37,369 nucleotides of DNA from Candidatus Poribacteria bacterium (GTDB taxonomy: Bacteria; Poribacteria; WGA-4E; WGA-3G). Location: contig JAJEIP010000042.1 of assembly GCA_022827885.1 (NCBI GenBank), forward strand, positions 1-37,369, written 5' to 3'. This document shows positions 8,856 through 17,538 of this stretch, one piece after another; positions within the stretch are counted from its first letter, which is position 1, and each line of letters opens with the position of its first letter. Position numbers and translations under genes: made by a program. Below the pieces are notes generated by a model that made no database searches, was not told the DNA's origin, and saw only the letters and a program-made list of their open reading frames with translations.

Positions 8856-9689
8856 TTACGAAGTCGTGACCCCCTCGTTTAGGCTCCCGGAGCGATACCC
8901 CTGCAGATCGAGCGCGACATGCGTATAGCCGAGTGTTTTGAAGTGCGTACTGATGTCACTGCGCACGGCTTTTGAAAGCATCCGCGAAATTTCCTCTGCT
9001 TCGAGCTCAATGCGTGCAAGATCGCCGTGGTGTCGAACGCGGAATTGACGGATACCTAAGTCATAGAGAAATTGCTCGGCGGCATCTACTTGTCGTAGCA
9101 GTTCTCGCGTGATACGCATCCCATAAGGAAACCGTGAGGAGAGACACGCAAACGCCGGTTTGTCCCATGTTGGCAGATCCCACGCCTTTGAAATTTCACG
9201 AATCTCTGCTTTCGTTAGGTCAACATCGATCAAGGGTGCTTGGATACCCATCTGCTTCGCTGCATCCATGCCGGGACGATGGTCACCGACATCATCTGGA
9301 ATCGCACCGTAGACAATCGTTCCGACATCATATTTTTCAGCGATCGGACGTAACTTATCGAACAATTCCGTCTTGCAGAAGAAGCATCGGTTCGTCGGAT
9401 TGCTGGCGTAACCCTCCAGATCTAATTCTTGCGTGTCAACGGTTTCAAGGCGAATCCCGATCTGTTTGGCGATTTCCTGTGCAGCTCGCATTTCTCGAAT
9501 CGGATAGGAATCTGAAATGGCGGTAACGGCAAGCGCGTTATCACCGAGGGCGTGTTGTGCCGCCTCCGCAAGAAATGTGCTATCAACACCGCCGGAAAAC
9601 GCAACGATGACCTTCTCATACGAGCGCAAGCACGTATAGAGGTCGTCCAGTTTTGTTTGTAGGATAGATTCAAGTTTCTGTTTTGGCAT
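8856..9689 (-). CDS. larE: LarE-type ATP-dependent sulfur transferase
   Basis: This 277-residue PP-loop ATPase has SGGVDST at 32-38. LarE activates and thiolates the pyridinium dicarboxylate precursor of the nickel-pincer nucleotide cofactor of lactate racemase. The family cysteine in ACLSSRFPYG is Cys182, and a CxxC pair (RCFFCK, Cys102 and Cys105) is also present. This three-cysteine pattern is that of LarE variants that bind a 4Fe-4S cluster and are thought not to sacrifice their own cysteine sulfur; the single-cysteine type is sacrificial. No larA, larB or larC lies in the window, so a different thiolation target remains possible. It sits between def and glcF, all in one direction. Confidence 0.82.
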   Translation of the reverse strand: MPKQKLESILQTKLDDLYTCLRSYEKVIVAFSGGVDSTFLAEAAQHALGDNALAVTAISDSYPIREMRAAQEIAKQIGIRLETVDTQELDLEGYASNPTNRCFFCKTELFDKLRPIAEKYDVGTIVYGAIPDDVGDHRPGMDAAKQMGIQAPLIDVDLTKAEIREISKAWDLPTWDKPAFACLSSRFPYGMRITRELLRQVDAAEQFLYDLGIRQFRVRHHGDLARIELEAEEISRMLSKAVRSDISTHFKTLGYTHVALDLQGYRSGSLNEGVTTS

Positions 9690-9734
9690 AAACTATTCAA
9701 CATGTAACGGCACGCCGGAACGTGCCTACTACTT

Positions 9735-10334
9735 TTAAGAAGGGCGATCGGCCCGCTGCAGTCTCAGCAACGCATCGCTCAGTAGACGACGCTTTAAGCC
9801 GCCGATCCGGTCAATAAAAAGAACCCCGTTGAGATGATCTATTTCGTGTAGCAAAACGCGCGCAAGTAAACCGTCGGCTTCAATACGGATGGATTCACGC
9901 TCGGCATTAATCCCCTCAACGACAATTCGCTCTGGACGTTTCACATCAGCCGTCACATCGGGGATGCTGAGGCATCCTTCTTCGGCAACAATTTCTCCCT
10001 CAGCACTGAGAATTTCAGGGTTAAACAGCACCAACGGTTCATATACTTCGTCGTCAACTTCACCTATATTAATGATGATGATCCTCTTCAAAATACCGAC
10101 TTGCGTTGCAGCAAGTCCAATGCCGTTGCCTGTGGCCTCGAGCGTCATGAACATCTGTTCAGCGAACTGGAGTTCTGCATCTGTGATCTCTGCAACCGGT
10201 TTGGCTCTTTTACGAAGGACTGGGTCGCCATAGTAGCACAGTTGCAAGGGAGCTGTCTCACGCAGGACTACGTTATCTTCTCCATTCACGTCCGAAGCAT
10301 CGACGTTCCTGGGCTTTCTTTTACGTTTCGGCAT
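9735..10334 (-). CDS. def: Peptide deformylase
   Basis: This 199-residue protein contains all three motifs of the metallo-deformylase that removes the formyl group from nascent proteins: GIGLAATQVG (71-80), EGCLSIP (from 119, metal ligand Cys121) and HEIDHLNG (metal ligands His163 and His167, catalytic Glu164). It has about 30 extra residues at the N-terminus, basic at first (MPKRKRKPR), ahead of the usual start of the domain; no internal start codon supports trimming. It heads the def-larE-glcF run and has a sigma-70-like promoter at 10389-10417. Confidence 0.95.
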   Translation of the reverse strand: MPKRKRKPRNVDASDVNGEDNVVLRETAPLQLCYYGDPVLRKRAKPVAEITDAELQFAEQMFMTLEATGNGIGLAATQVGILKRIIIINIGEVDDEVYEPLVLFNPEILSAEGEIVAEEGCLSIPDVTADVKRPERIVVEGINAERESIRIEADGLLARVLLHEIDHLNGVLFIDRIGGLKRRLLSDALLRLQRADRPS

Positions 10335-10388
10335 GTGTTAGGAAACTCTCCGTTTTTGGTGTATCTCCGACGAAAACAACATTTAATT

Positions 10389-10417
10389 ATGGTAGCACTT
10401 CTTGCAAATTCTGTCAA
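10389..10417 (-). promoter_or_regulatory. Sigma-70-type promoter of def operon
   Basis: On the minus strand a perfect TTGACA (10417-10412) is followed after 17 bases by TACCAT (10394-10389). It lies about 55 bases upstream of the def start, with an A/T-rich region beyond it. The sequence CTTTTTGCTTGACAG covering the -35 box is identical to that at 30548-30534. Confidence 0.6.
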
Positions 10418-10514
10418 GCAAAAAGTTTTGCGTATCAGAGGCGTTCAGTTTTCAGCGGTCAGTTGTCAGAAAGAGTTGGGATTCGGAGATCCGTCCTACA
10501 AGAGGGAAAGTGTA

Positions 10515-12053
10515 TCAAAGTGCTGGCATGAGGTAGAGGTAGAAGCCTTCGTCATCGACGATTGAACCTATAAATTCCGCTAAGAGATTGAGGTTATGCT
10601 GGGCAATCAGTTCCGAGTCTAAAGCACGATTCATGATAATGAGAATATCCTGAGATGCCTCGTTCCGCAAGGCGTTTGCTACCTCAATGACTTGGCTGTC
10701 TGGAATATCCACATCGGGCATGCGGACGTTATCCCATCTGACAAAAGATCCTGGCCGATTGCCGTGTACGTAATGAATTTCGTCTTTCTCGAGGTATCCG
10801 ACAATGGTGCTGGCGGCGTAATCTATCTCGCCGACCATCTGCATGTCTTGCATGTCATTTGTGTTGATATATTCAGCTACCTGTTTCCCGTAAGAGAAAA
10901 CGTGTCGGTGTTCCAGTCCAATGGCGGTGATACCTCCGATAAAATGACAGATAAAGATGAAGGTGAAAAACGGAGAAAACAACCGCTGCGGTAATCCGTT
11001 GAGAAATTTGGATCGAAAGTCTATCTCGGGGCAGTCTTTATGAATCCAACCCGTCATTAGGAGTATAATAAACAGGAATCCGTGGTGACGCATGCTACCG
11101 TAATACTTAATATAAAAAAATGATAAAAGTCCAAACATCGCCACGAGATATATGAAAAGTGCGGTCGGACGCTTAAGTAATAACAGCACCCCGCAAAGCA
11201 GCAGAAGACAGCAGAACGGGATTTGGATAGATTGGTAGAAAGCGTACGTCTCTAATTGGTGCTTATTCCAAAAATTAAGCGCGAATTCGGGAATTGGAAG
11301 AAAGGCATAAGAGATAAGTTTGATAACCTTGCTCAACTCTTCCGGTTCGTAGGTAAACCTCCATTCCACAGCGAACCCCGTATCTGGTGGAGGATTGAGC
11401 TGCAAAACTGATGTCATAATACCGATTCCAATAAGGGTAAACCCGATCCAGACGGCGCGTTTATCTGCAGTCGTCTCACCTTCTTGGACAAAGGGGTTTA
11501 GACGGCAACGGTGACAAACGTATTCGCAGCAGAGCGCGACACCTATGGCTATGGTGAGAATTAAGGCATGGACACTCGTATGTGCCAGAAGGAATAGCAC
11601 ACAACCCACCCAGATAAAGCGTTTGTAACGCGCCTTGAAAAGAATGCAGAAGACGGTTATTAGCAGAAGTCCGAGGGCATAGTTTCTCGCGAGAATCGCG
11701 TATTCATAAAGGACGAAGTAACCGAAACAGAAGAGGAATTTCTGGAGAAGGTTGAAGGGGGCGTAACGGACGAAGAGATAAACGGTAATCCCCGCAATCA
11801 GGAGGTGGAACACCTGCATAATGACAGGTGAGTGTGTGAGGCGCGTAAGGGGCATGAGACACAGATGCCACAAGCCCGGATGTCCCTCATATTTGAGATG
11901 CGCGAAAAGCTCAAAGACGGAGCCACTATCACGGGCAAGCAGCCATGCCTGAATCTCGTCGCGCCACATTTCATGATGACTGGCGGTGAATGCGCTGACG
12001 CCAACGAAAAGAAGTGCCAATCCCAAAGCGTAGTGTTTATCTTTCGTCGGCAT
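10515..12053 (-). CDS. GT-C superfamily membrane glycosyltransferase (ArnT/PMT-like)
   Basis: This protein of about 512 residues has roughly ten or more hydrophobic segments and a soluble C-terminal tail. Just after the first membrane segment it carries HEMWRDEIQAWLLARDS and then YEGHPGLWH. These are the acidic loop and following motif seen in PMT/ArnT-like (GT39/GT83-type) transferases that use polyprenyl-phosphate sugars outside the membrane. The acceptor is unknown. I prefer ATG 12053 over GTG 12062 because AAAGGTG lies just upstream of the ATG. It begins 27 bases after the vWA gene on the same strand, so the two are probably co-transcribed. Confidence 0.72.
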   Translation of the reverse strand: MPTKDKHYALGLALLFVGVSAFTASHHEMWRDEIQAWLLARDSGSVFELFAHLKYEGHPGLWHLCLMPLTRLTHSPVIMQVFHLLIAGITVYLFVRYAPFNLLQKFLFCFGYFVLYEYAILARNYALGLLLITVFCILFKARYKRFIWVGCVLFLLAHTSVHALILTIAIGVALCCEYVCHRCRLNPFVQEGETTADKRAVWIGFTLIGIGIMTSVLQLNPPPDTGFAVEWRFTYEPEELSKVIKLISYAFLPIPEFALNFWNKHQLETYAFYQSIQIPFCCLLLLCGVLLLLKRPTALFIYLVAMFGLLSFFYIKYYGSMRHHGFLFIILLMTGWIHKDCPEIDFRSKFLNGLPQRLFSPFFTFIFICHFIGGITAIGLEHRHVFSYGKQVAEYINTNDMQDMQMVGEIDYAASTIVGYLEKDEIHYVHGNRPGSFVRWDNVRMPDVDIPDSQVIEVANALRNEASQDILIIMNRALDSELIAQHNLNLLAEFIGSIVDDEGFYLYLMPAL

Positions 12054-12080
12054 CGGTATCACCTTTGTTTAACTGTCGTT

Positions 12081-13160
12081 TTACTGGATCGTGAGGCTTG
12101 AAATCGGTAGCCATAAACCACCTGTGCTCTTGGCAATGAACTTCTGAAAGGGTTCGTCGCGTCCGATAACATCTACCTTGATTTTAGCAGTTTTCATCTT
12201 TACCATCACGTCTATTGAAGAGTACGCGCCGCTTACATATTCGTCTGTAACAAATATGAAATGCACCTCAGCGTCCTGTCGGAATGTAATCTCATCGGCG
12301 GCTCGGATAAGTGCGTCCAGACCGTTCTCGTCTCCGCGGAATTTCAGTTGTGCCAGCACCTTCTTAATCTGAGAAACCGAACGCATTTGCGGGATCACTT
12401 CGAAATCCAAACCGAGTAAACCATACCCGGTTCCAGCCCGGAAGGTAACGACGCCGAGAGTGAAGTCGATATTCGCGTTGTCGAAGAGATCTGTCATAGA
12501 ACTGAGGTGCTCCCGTACTGCAGCAACATCGTTTCTCATGCTCCCACTGCCATCAATAACAAAGACGATGTCAACGAGATCGGTGCCTCGGTTTGCGACA
12601 ATATGTTTCCCTATCTTGGTGAGGGCTAAATCGGGAAGCGTGAGTCCTCCAATATCGGAGGTGGGTTGCTCATTCGTCCCGCCTAAAAACCCACGATTAG
12701 CACTGCCGGCTTTTCCATGACCTGATATACGTGAACCCAATCCACTGCCGCTACCACTGCTGCCTAATCCTGATACAGGTTTCGCGCGTAACCCCTTTCC
12801 GTAGGTGTGTTCTCCTGGCACAGTGACGGCAAGTTCCGGTGTTTGTAGTTCAACGATGGCATCTTCAGGCGATACTGGTGCCGCTGCGGTCTGAAGCGTG
12901 GGAGGTTGTACCTCGACCGTTTCCATCCGTTGCCTGGTTTCAGGGACTGTAGAGGGTTGTATGGGCAGGTGGCGAAGCCTCTTCAAGGGACGCACGGAAC
13001 TCCGCAATCGAATCTTGACGATGTCAAACTCTGTGACCGGTTTGGGCTGCCACTCGAGTCTTTGCCGGTATAAGGTGCCGAGTAGCAGCATCAGGAGAAT
13101 ATGAAACCCGATGGAAATGAGAAGGGCATGTGGGATGTTTTTCCTAAGAAGGACCTTCAT
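12081..13160 (-). CDS. Membrane-anchored von Willebrand factor A domain protein
   Basis: This 359-residue protein has a TonB-like layout: a short basic N-terminus, one hydrophobic segment (about residues 11-30), and a long extended linker rich in proline then glycine/serine (about 66-170). A C-terminal vWA domain follows with the metal-ion-dependent adhesion motif DGSGSM at 203-208 and later Asp/Thr positions of the fold (VTDEY). vWA domains bind protein ligands through a divalent metal. No TonB C-terminal domain is present; instead the vWA domain sits where it would be. It is divergently transcribed from the rhamnose mutarotase gene, with a TATAAT-containing promoter at 13216-13245. The binding partner is unknown. 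Confidence 0.75.
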   Translation of the reverse strand: MKVLLRKNIPHALLISIGFHILLMLLLGTLYRQRLEWQPKPVTEFDIVKIRLRSSVRPLKRLRHLPIQPSTVPETRQRMETVEVQPPTLQTAAAPVSPEDAIVELQTPELAVTVPGEHTYGKGLRAKPVSGLGSSGSGSGLGSRISGHGKAGSANRGFLGGTNEQPTSDIGGLTLPDLALTKIGKHIVANRGTDLVDIVFVIDGSGSMRNDVAAVREHLSSMTDLFDNANIDFTLGVVTFRAGTGYGLLGLDFEVIPQMRSVSQIKKVLAQLKFRGDENGLDALIRAADEITFRQDAEVHFIFVTDEYVSGAYSSIDVMVKMKTAKIKVDVIGRDEPFQKFIAKSTGGLWLPISSLTIQ

Positions 13161-13215
13161 TTTCTTTTCCCTGCCTTGGTGGTGTGTTCAGGTACTGTCT
13201 GTGAGTCCAGAAATT

Positions 13216-13245
13216 ATTATAGCACTATGTCTAATCTTACTTCAA
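13216..13245 (-). promoter_or_regulatory. Sigma-70-type promoter of vWA gene
   Basis: On the minus strand TTGAAG (13245-13240) is followed after 18 bases by a perfect TATAAT (13221-13216). It is about 55 bases upstream of the vWA start. A small palindrome, CTTCA-AG-TGAAG (13240-13251), overlaps the -35 box and could be an operator. Confidence 0.6.
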
Positions 13246-13258
13246 GTGAAGAAAAAAG

Positions 13259-13287
13259 TTGACGAAAATGTTGAAATTTGGTATCAT
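13259..13287 (+). promoter_or_regulatory. Sigma-70-type promoter of rhamnose mutarotase gene
   Basis: TTGACG (13259-13264), a 17-base spacer and TATCAT (13282-13287) lie 70 bases upstream of the start at 13357. The promoter is back to back with the vWA promoter, and the CTTCA-AG-TGAAG palindrome lies between them. Confidence 0.65.
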
Positions 13288-13356
13288 ATAAATACTGATA
13301 AAAAGAGAGTTTCGGTTGACCCGCTGAAATAATCCGAAAGGCACTAAAAAACTAAA

Positions 13357-13689
13357 ATGAAACACTACGGCTTAACGCTGAATCTCAAAAACGATCCGTC
13401 CGTTATTGAAACATATAAGGCATATCACCGAGATGCATGGCCCGAAGTGATTGATGCGCTGAAAGCAGTTGGTATCACGAGGATGGATATTTATCTGCTC
13501 GGATGCCGTCTGTTTATGGCAATGGAAACGATTGATACCTTTGATATAGAACGCGATTTTCCGCGCTATCTCGAAGAGAACCCGAAATGCAAAGCTTGGG
13601 ACGAATTAATGAGAACCTTCCAAGAACCTGTAACGGAGGCACAGCCGGACGAATGGTGGGCACAGATGGAGCCTGTCTTTGAATTATAA
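13357..13689 (+). CDS. rhaM: L-rhamnose mutarotase family protein
   Basis: This 110-residue protein belongs to the RhaM/FucU-like ferredoxin-fold mutarotase group (L-rhamnose mutarotase, DUF718). The conserved block Y-H-R-D-A-W-P-E-V spans residues 23-31 and includes the candidate catalytic His24; the middle contains YLLGCRLFMAMET and the end a WW pair. RhaM interconverts the alpha and beta anomers of L-rhamnose to feed the isomerase. No rhaA, rhaB or rhaD lies nearby, so the sugar may be rhamnose or another deoxyhexose. The following kinase gene starts about 7 bases after the stop. Confidence 0.85.
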   Translation: MKHYGLTLNLKNDPSVIETYKAYHRDAWPEVIDALKAVGITRMDIYLLGCRLFMAMETIDTFDIERDFPRYLEENPKCKAWDELMRTFQEPVTEAQPDEWWAQMEPVFEL

Positions 13690-13696
13690 CGCCAAA

Positions 13697-14548
13697 ATGA
13701 ATATATCCTCTCCGATGCCTACGACTTTTCTATCGGTCGGTCATTTCTGTTATGATGTCTCGCCAAACGGTTATATCCTTGGTGGATCTGCTTCGTATTC
13801 AACACTAACTGCGCGAAATCTCGGGCACCATGCCCGGGCGGTTACAGCGGTTGGATCGGACTTTGATCGGGAGAATCCACTGTTGGAAGGCATAAAGACT
13901 CTCTATCATGAATCTCCTGAGACAACAATCTTTGATAACCAATACGATGCGAAGGGACGCAGGCAGCAATTTATCCTTGGGAGTGCACAGCAATTAAGGG
14001 GAAACCACATCCCCCGTGAATGGCGGACCAGTGATATAGCCTACTTGTGTCCGATTGCAGATGAGGTTTCCACTGAAGTCGTTCACTGTTTCAGCGACGA
14101 AACGTTAATAGGGGCAACACCGCAAGGCTGGCTCCGACAGTGGGATGCCAGTGGTAGGGTTGAGGCAAAGCGATGGGGAACAGCAAAGGACATCTTACCG
14201 CATATTGATATATTAATCCTGAGTGATGAGGATCTCCGCAGTTATCCAGATGAACTTGAAAAATATATCGGGTTAACTTCAATTGTTGTCCTGACACAAG
14301 GCGCACAAGGGGCAACCCTTTTTCAAAATGGGACGCAGCTTGAATCCGCTGCCTACTCCGTTACAGAGGTGGATCCAACAGGCGCAGGGGATGTTTTCGC
14401 CACCGCCTTTTTGATTAACTATTATCAGAGTCGTTCTGTCAAAGAGGCACTGAACTTCGCACACTGTGTCGCCTCTTTCGCTGTTGAAGGGATTGGGACC
14501 TCTTGTATACCGAAACTGCCGCAAGTTGTGTCGAGATTACAGACGTAG
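13697..14548 (+). CDS. PfkB family sugar or nucleoside kinase
   Basis: This protein of about 283 residues belongs to the PfkB/ribokinase family, which phosphorylates sugars or nucleosides with ATP. The N-terminal glycine pair region is GGSASYSTL, and the C-terminal catalytic signature is DPTGAGDVFATAF, whose Asp acts as base. It is shorter than most sugar kinases and resembles the smaller group annotated simply as PfkB domain proteins, so the substrate is unclear. I place the start at ATG 13697, seven bases after rhaM; an upstream in-frame TTG at 13679 would overlap rhaM. Co-transcription with rhaM suggests a sugar substrate. Confidence 0.8.
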   Translation: MNISSPMPTTFLSVGHFCYDVSPNGYILGGSASYSTLTARNLGHHARAVTAVGSDFDRENPLLEGIKTLYHESPETTIFDNQYDAKGRRQQFILGSAQQLRGNHIPREWRTSDIAYLCPIADEVSTEVVHCFSDETLIGATPQGWLRQWDASGRVEAKRWGTAKDILPHIDILILSDEDLRSYPDELEKYIGLTSIVVLTQGAQGATLFQNGTQLESAAYSVTEVDPTGAGDVFATAFLINYYQSRSVKEALNFAHCVASFAVEGIGTSCIPKLPQVVSRLQT

Positions 14549-14652
14549 TTCGCGAAGGTTAGGGGCCTAATGTGACGGGCAACCTACAAAAAAGGCATCG
14601 GGATTCAGAAGCCACTTTACAAAAATGGACGCTTGCATGAAGAGAGAAAACT

Positions 14653-15543
14653 ATGGCAATTACCTACGACTTCATTGTATACAGTAGTAGAACATCGGCA
14701 ACAGACTGGATTCTCGGGATGAAGGCTGTTCACGGAGAGGTACCGCTGGATATCGTCATACCTCACGAGTATGGGACATCAGAACCTGACAATTCTGATG
14801 TCGTTGGTGTTTTAACAGCCGAAGGATTGGAACGCGAGAGCACCGACGGGTTAGAACTTTACCGATACCTCCGACAACTGAATCCAAAGAAAAATAACTC
14901 ATTCGGATACAATGAGGTAGTCATTCGGAATATACATGCGCGTCTCAGTGGCCTGAAGGTTGATGAAGAGATACGGGTGCAAGTTACATACAGCGAGCGG
15001 AGAGAAGCTTATACCCAGTTTTCGTATCATATTAAGTTAATAGGCATTTTTGGAGGTACAGATGCGTCCGAGTTGGTGAACCGACCGAATGAAATTGCAA
15101 CACCATCGTCAACAGAAAAGGAACCATCGCCTCAGGAGCAGATCAATTTTAGTAATACGGGACAGCCGGTTTATAAAACAACCAATACCTTGGAAAAATT
15201 AATAGATTTTACGCAAAATCTCCAAAAAGAGTTGGGACAGACGCGCAGAGAACTCGAGGATATGTCAAATAAAATTCGACTCCTCGAAGAGGAGCGAAAG
15301 CAGTTTGAAGACGAACGGCGGAGATTCAGCGAAACCTTGAACCTGATTGAAGACATTTTTGACCGACTCAACCGGTTGGAACTTTTCGATTCACGCATTC
15401 AAGACCTTGAGGAGGACCGGTATCAACTTCATAATCTTCAGCAAACCTTGCGGAAATTCCTCGTAGCGTTACATCAGCAAGCCCGGACAGCCCTGCAAGA
15501 ATACACCGATGGGACAGAGAACGGATTAGACAAACGCCCTTGA
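14653..15543 (+). CDS. Hypothetical protein with N-terminal beta-rich domain and C-terminal coiled coil
   Basis: I do not recognise this 296-residue protein. Residues 1 to about 135 look like a compact alpha/beta or beta-rich domain without signal peptide or cysteines. Residues 136-175 form a Ser/Pro/Thr-rich linker. Residues from about 180 to 275 are strongly charged with heptad-like leucines (for example IRLLEEERKQFEDERRRF), predicting a long coiled coil. It is probably a cytoplasmic structural or scaffold protein. It lies between the PfkB kinase and a sugar isomerase on the same strand, with 104 bases of spacer upstream and 37 downstream. A purine-rich AGAGAG lies before ATG 14653. Confidence 0.6.
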   Translation: MAITYDFIVYSSRTSATDWILGMKAVHGEVPLDIVIPHEYGTSEPDNSDVVGVLTAEGLERESTDGLELYRYLRQLNPKKNNSFGYNEVVIRNIHARLSGLKVDEEIRVQVTYSERREAYTQFSYHIKLIGIFGGTDASELVNRPNEIATPSSTEKEPSPQEQINFSNTGQPVYKTTNTLEKLIDFTQNLQKELGQTRRELEDMSNKIRLLEEERKQFEDERRRFSETLNLIEDIFDRLNRLELFDSRIQDLEEDRYQLHNLQQTLRKFLVALHQQARTALQEYTDGTENGLDKRP

Positions 15544-15580
15544 AAGATTCCCATTAGGACAATAAAAGGAGAAAATCCTT

Positions 15581-16381
15581 ATGATGAAATTAGGGACTAT
15601 GTCTCTGAATGTGAGAAATACGACTGCTTCTGCTTTCGCACAAATCGTGTACGATCTCGGTTTTGATGTTATCGAGTTACATTCAAGCGCGTTTGAATCC
15701 ACCGATGCAAACTACCTACGAGACCTGAAGAAAGATCTCGCACGGAAAGGATTGCCGTTAGGTTATATCGGGGTTAGCAACAACTTTGGGCGTCCCGTTG
15801 CTGAGCATCCCGAACAAGTTGCCCTCATAAAGCAGTGGATTGACGTTGCCGCTTTTATGAGTTGTCCGATCGTCCGAGTCTTTGCCGCTTATGTTCCTGA
15901 GGACTGCGATGATGAAGAGACTTTGTGGCCACCGATGATTGAAGCCTTCAAGGAGGTCGCTGAATACGGTTATGAATCAGGAATCCTCGTCGGGCTACAG
16001 AATCATAACCACAACAACGTTACACGCGATGGGGCTGCCGTTTTACGCGCTTTGAATGGAACGAATCATCCCTATTTCACACATATCTTGGATACTGGAC
16101 AGTATGCAGGATCCCCCGGCGCAAGTGGACATCGCGGTTCTTCACATCCCGGCTATGACTGCTATGCAAGTATTGAACAGACTGCACCGCATGCCATTTA
16201 TGTCCGGACGAAGTTTTATCAGATTGATAGCGGCGTGGAGGAATGGTTGGATTATCCTCGCGTTTTAGATATTCTGCGCGGGGTTAACTATAACGGATGC
16301 CTCTCGGTCGTCTATGAAGGGGAGTCCGACCCCATTGACTCCATGCGTAAGGCGAGAAGTTATCTGGAATCTTTACTGTAG
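15581..16381 (+). CDS. Sugar phosphate isomerase/epimerase family protein (TIM barrel)
   Basis: This 266-residue protein belongs to the xylose isomerase-like/AP-endonuclease family 2 barrel group. Visible metal-site segments are VIELHSSAFES near residue 30, VGLQNHNHN in the middle, a HILDTGQY strand, and VYEGESDP near the end; these supply the Glu, His and Asp ligands of the barrel. Family members isomerise or epimerise sugars or polyols, but the substrate cannot be read from sequence. AAGGAGA lies about 8 to 13 bases before ATG 15581; a second ATG follows immediately. The alcohol dehydrogenase begins 8 bases later, so the two are probably one operon. Confidence 0.82.
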   Translation: MMKLGTMSLNVRNTTASAFAQIVYDLGFDVIELHSSAFESTDANYLRDLKKDLARKGLPLGYIGVSNNFGRPVAEHPEQVALIKQWIDVAAFMSCPIVRVFAAYVPEDCDDEETLWPPMIEAFKEVAEYGYESGILVGLQNHNHNNVTRDGAAVLRALNGTNHPYFTHILDTGQYAGSPGASGHRGSSHPGYDCYASIEQTAPHAIYVRTKFYQIDSGVEEWLDYPRVLDILRGVNYNGCLSVVYEGESDPIDSMRKARSYLESLL

Positions 16382-16389
16382 GAGAAAAA

Positions 16390-17493
16390 ATGAAAACGCG
16401 TGCCGCTGTTATGTATGAACATAACCAACCCGTCGTTGTTGAGGAGCTTGAGTTAGATGATCCTAAGGACAACGAAGTGCTCGTTCGGACCGCTGCGAGT
16501 GGCGTTTGTCATTCCGATCTATCCGTGGTAACCGGGACTATCTACTACGACGCCGCTGTCGCGCTCGGACACGAAGGGGCTGGCGTGATTGAGCGTGTTG
16601 GCAAGGATGTAAACGGTTTTCAGTCCGGTGATCCGGTGATTTTGTCTTTTGTGAGTTACTGCGGCAGTTGTCGAATGTGTCAGATGGAGCGCGTCTGCCT
16701 GTGCGAAAGTTATGATGTGCCTCGCGGGTTCCTGTTAGATGGCACTTATCGCCTCCACAACAGTTCAGGCGATGGAATTCTCCAGATGGCACGGATCGCA
16801 ACCATGTCAGAATACATGGTTGTCCCGCAACAGAATCTCGTCAAAATTGACCCACAGTATTCGTTAGAGAATGCCGCGCTCGTGGGATGTGGTGTGACGA
16901 CAGGGGTCGGGGCAGTGCTTAACACCGCAAAGGTGGAACCCGGCAGCACCGTAGCCGTTATCGGGACCGGTGGGGTCGGGTTGAATGCTATCCAAGGGGC
17001 AGTCCTCGCGCAAGCAGAACGGATTATCGCTGTCGATATTGCGGCGAAGAAACTCAACTTTGCCAAAAAATTCGGGGCAACGGATGTCGTTAACGCCGCT
17101 GAAAATGATCCAGTTGAAGCCGTTCGCGAGTTGACAGATGGCTTAGGGGTCGATTACGCATTTGAGGTTATTGGGAATCCGAAGACGATTCTGCAGGCTT
17201 ATGATATGGTCCGACCTGCCGGGAGTGCCGTCATTGTAGGTATGGCACATCATGAATCCGAATTCAGTATTCCGGCACAACGTTTCGTCTCAAGTGAGAA
17301 ACGATTAATCGGTTCATTTTATGGGTCCTGTCAACCGCGGGTAGATATGCCGAAACTTCTGAATCTGCATGCAGAAGGTAAATTGAAACTCGATGAACTC
17401 ATTACACGCCACTATCGACTGGAGCAGATTAATGAGGCTTTTGCGGATATGGAAGCCGGAGAAAACGCGCGCGGCGTTATTGTTTTCAATTAA
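16390..17493 (+). CDS. Zinc-dependent alcohol dehydrogenase (MDR family)
   Basis: This 367-residue medium-chain dehydrogenase has the catalytic zinc ligands Cys40 and His61-Glu62 (GHEGAGVIERVG), the four structural zinc cysteines at 91, 94, 97 and 105 with classical spacing, and the Rossmann motif GTGGVGLNAIQ. It is closest in pattern to class III-like enzymes, the group that includes glutathione- or mycothiol-dependent formaldehyde dehydrogenases and NDMA-type alcohol dehydrogenases. It probably oxidises an alcohol or hemithioacetal with NAD(P). GGAGAAAAA directly precedes ATG 16390. Its stop is followed at once by the repeat that begins the methyltransferase frame. Confidence 0.88.
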   Translation: MKTRAAVMYEHNQPVVVEELELDDPKDNEVLVRTAASGVCHSDLSVVTGTIYYDAAVALGHEGAGVIERVGKDVNGFQSGDPVILSFVSYCGSCRMCQMERVCLCESYDVPRGFLLDGTYRLHNSSGDGILQMARIATMSEYMVVPQQNLVKIDPQYSLENAALVGCGVTTGVGAVLNTAKVEPGSTVAVIGTGGVGLNAIQGAVLAQAERIIAVDIAAKKLNFAKKFGATDVVNAAENDPVEAVRELTDGLGVDYAFEVIGNPKTILQAYDMVRPAGSAVIVGMAHHESEFSIPAQRFVSSEKRLIGSFYGSCQPRVDMPKLLNLHAEGKLKLDELITRHYRLEQINEAFADMEAGENARGVIVFN

Positions 17494-17538
17494 TTGTCAG
17501 AACCAGGATTTACAGGATTCAGGGATTTGCAGAATAAG
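17494..17538 (+). repeat. Dispersed 'CAGGATTTACAGGATT'-type repeat at gene start
   Basis: The stretch contains CAGGATTTACAGGATTCAGG and then GATTTGCAGAATAAG, itself an internally repeated GGATTxxCAG pattern. I recognise this type of sequence from intergenic repeats in several uncultured and cyanobacterial genomes, but cannot verify copies elsewhere from this window. It is in frame with the methyltransferase. Confidence 0.5.
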
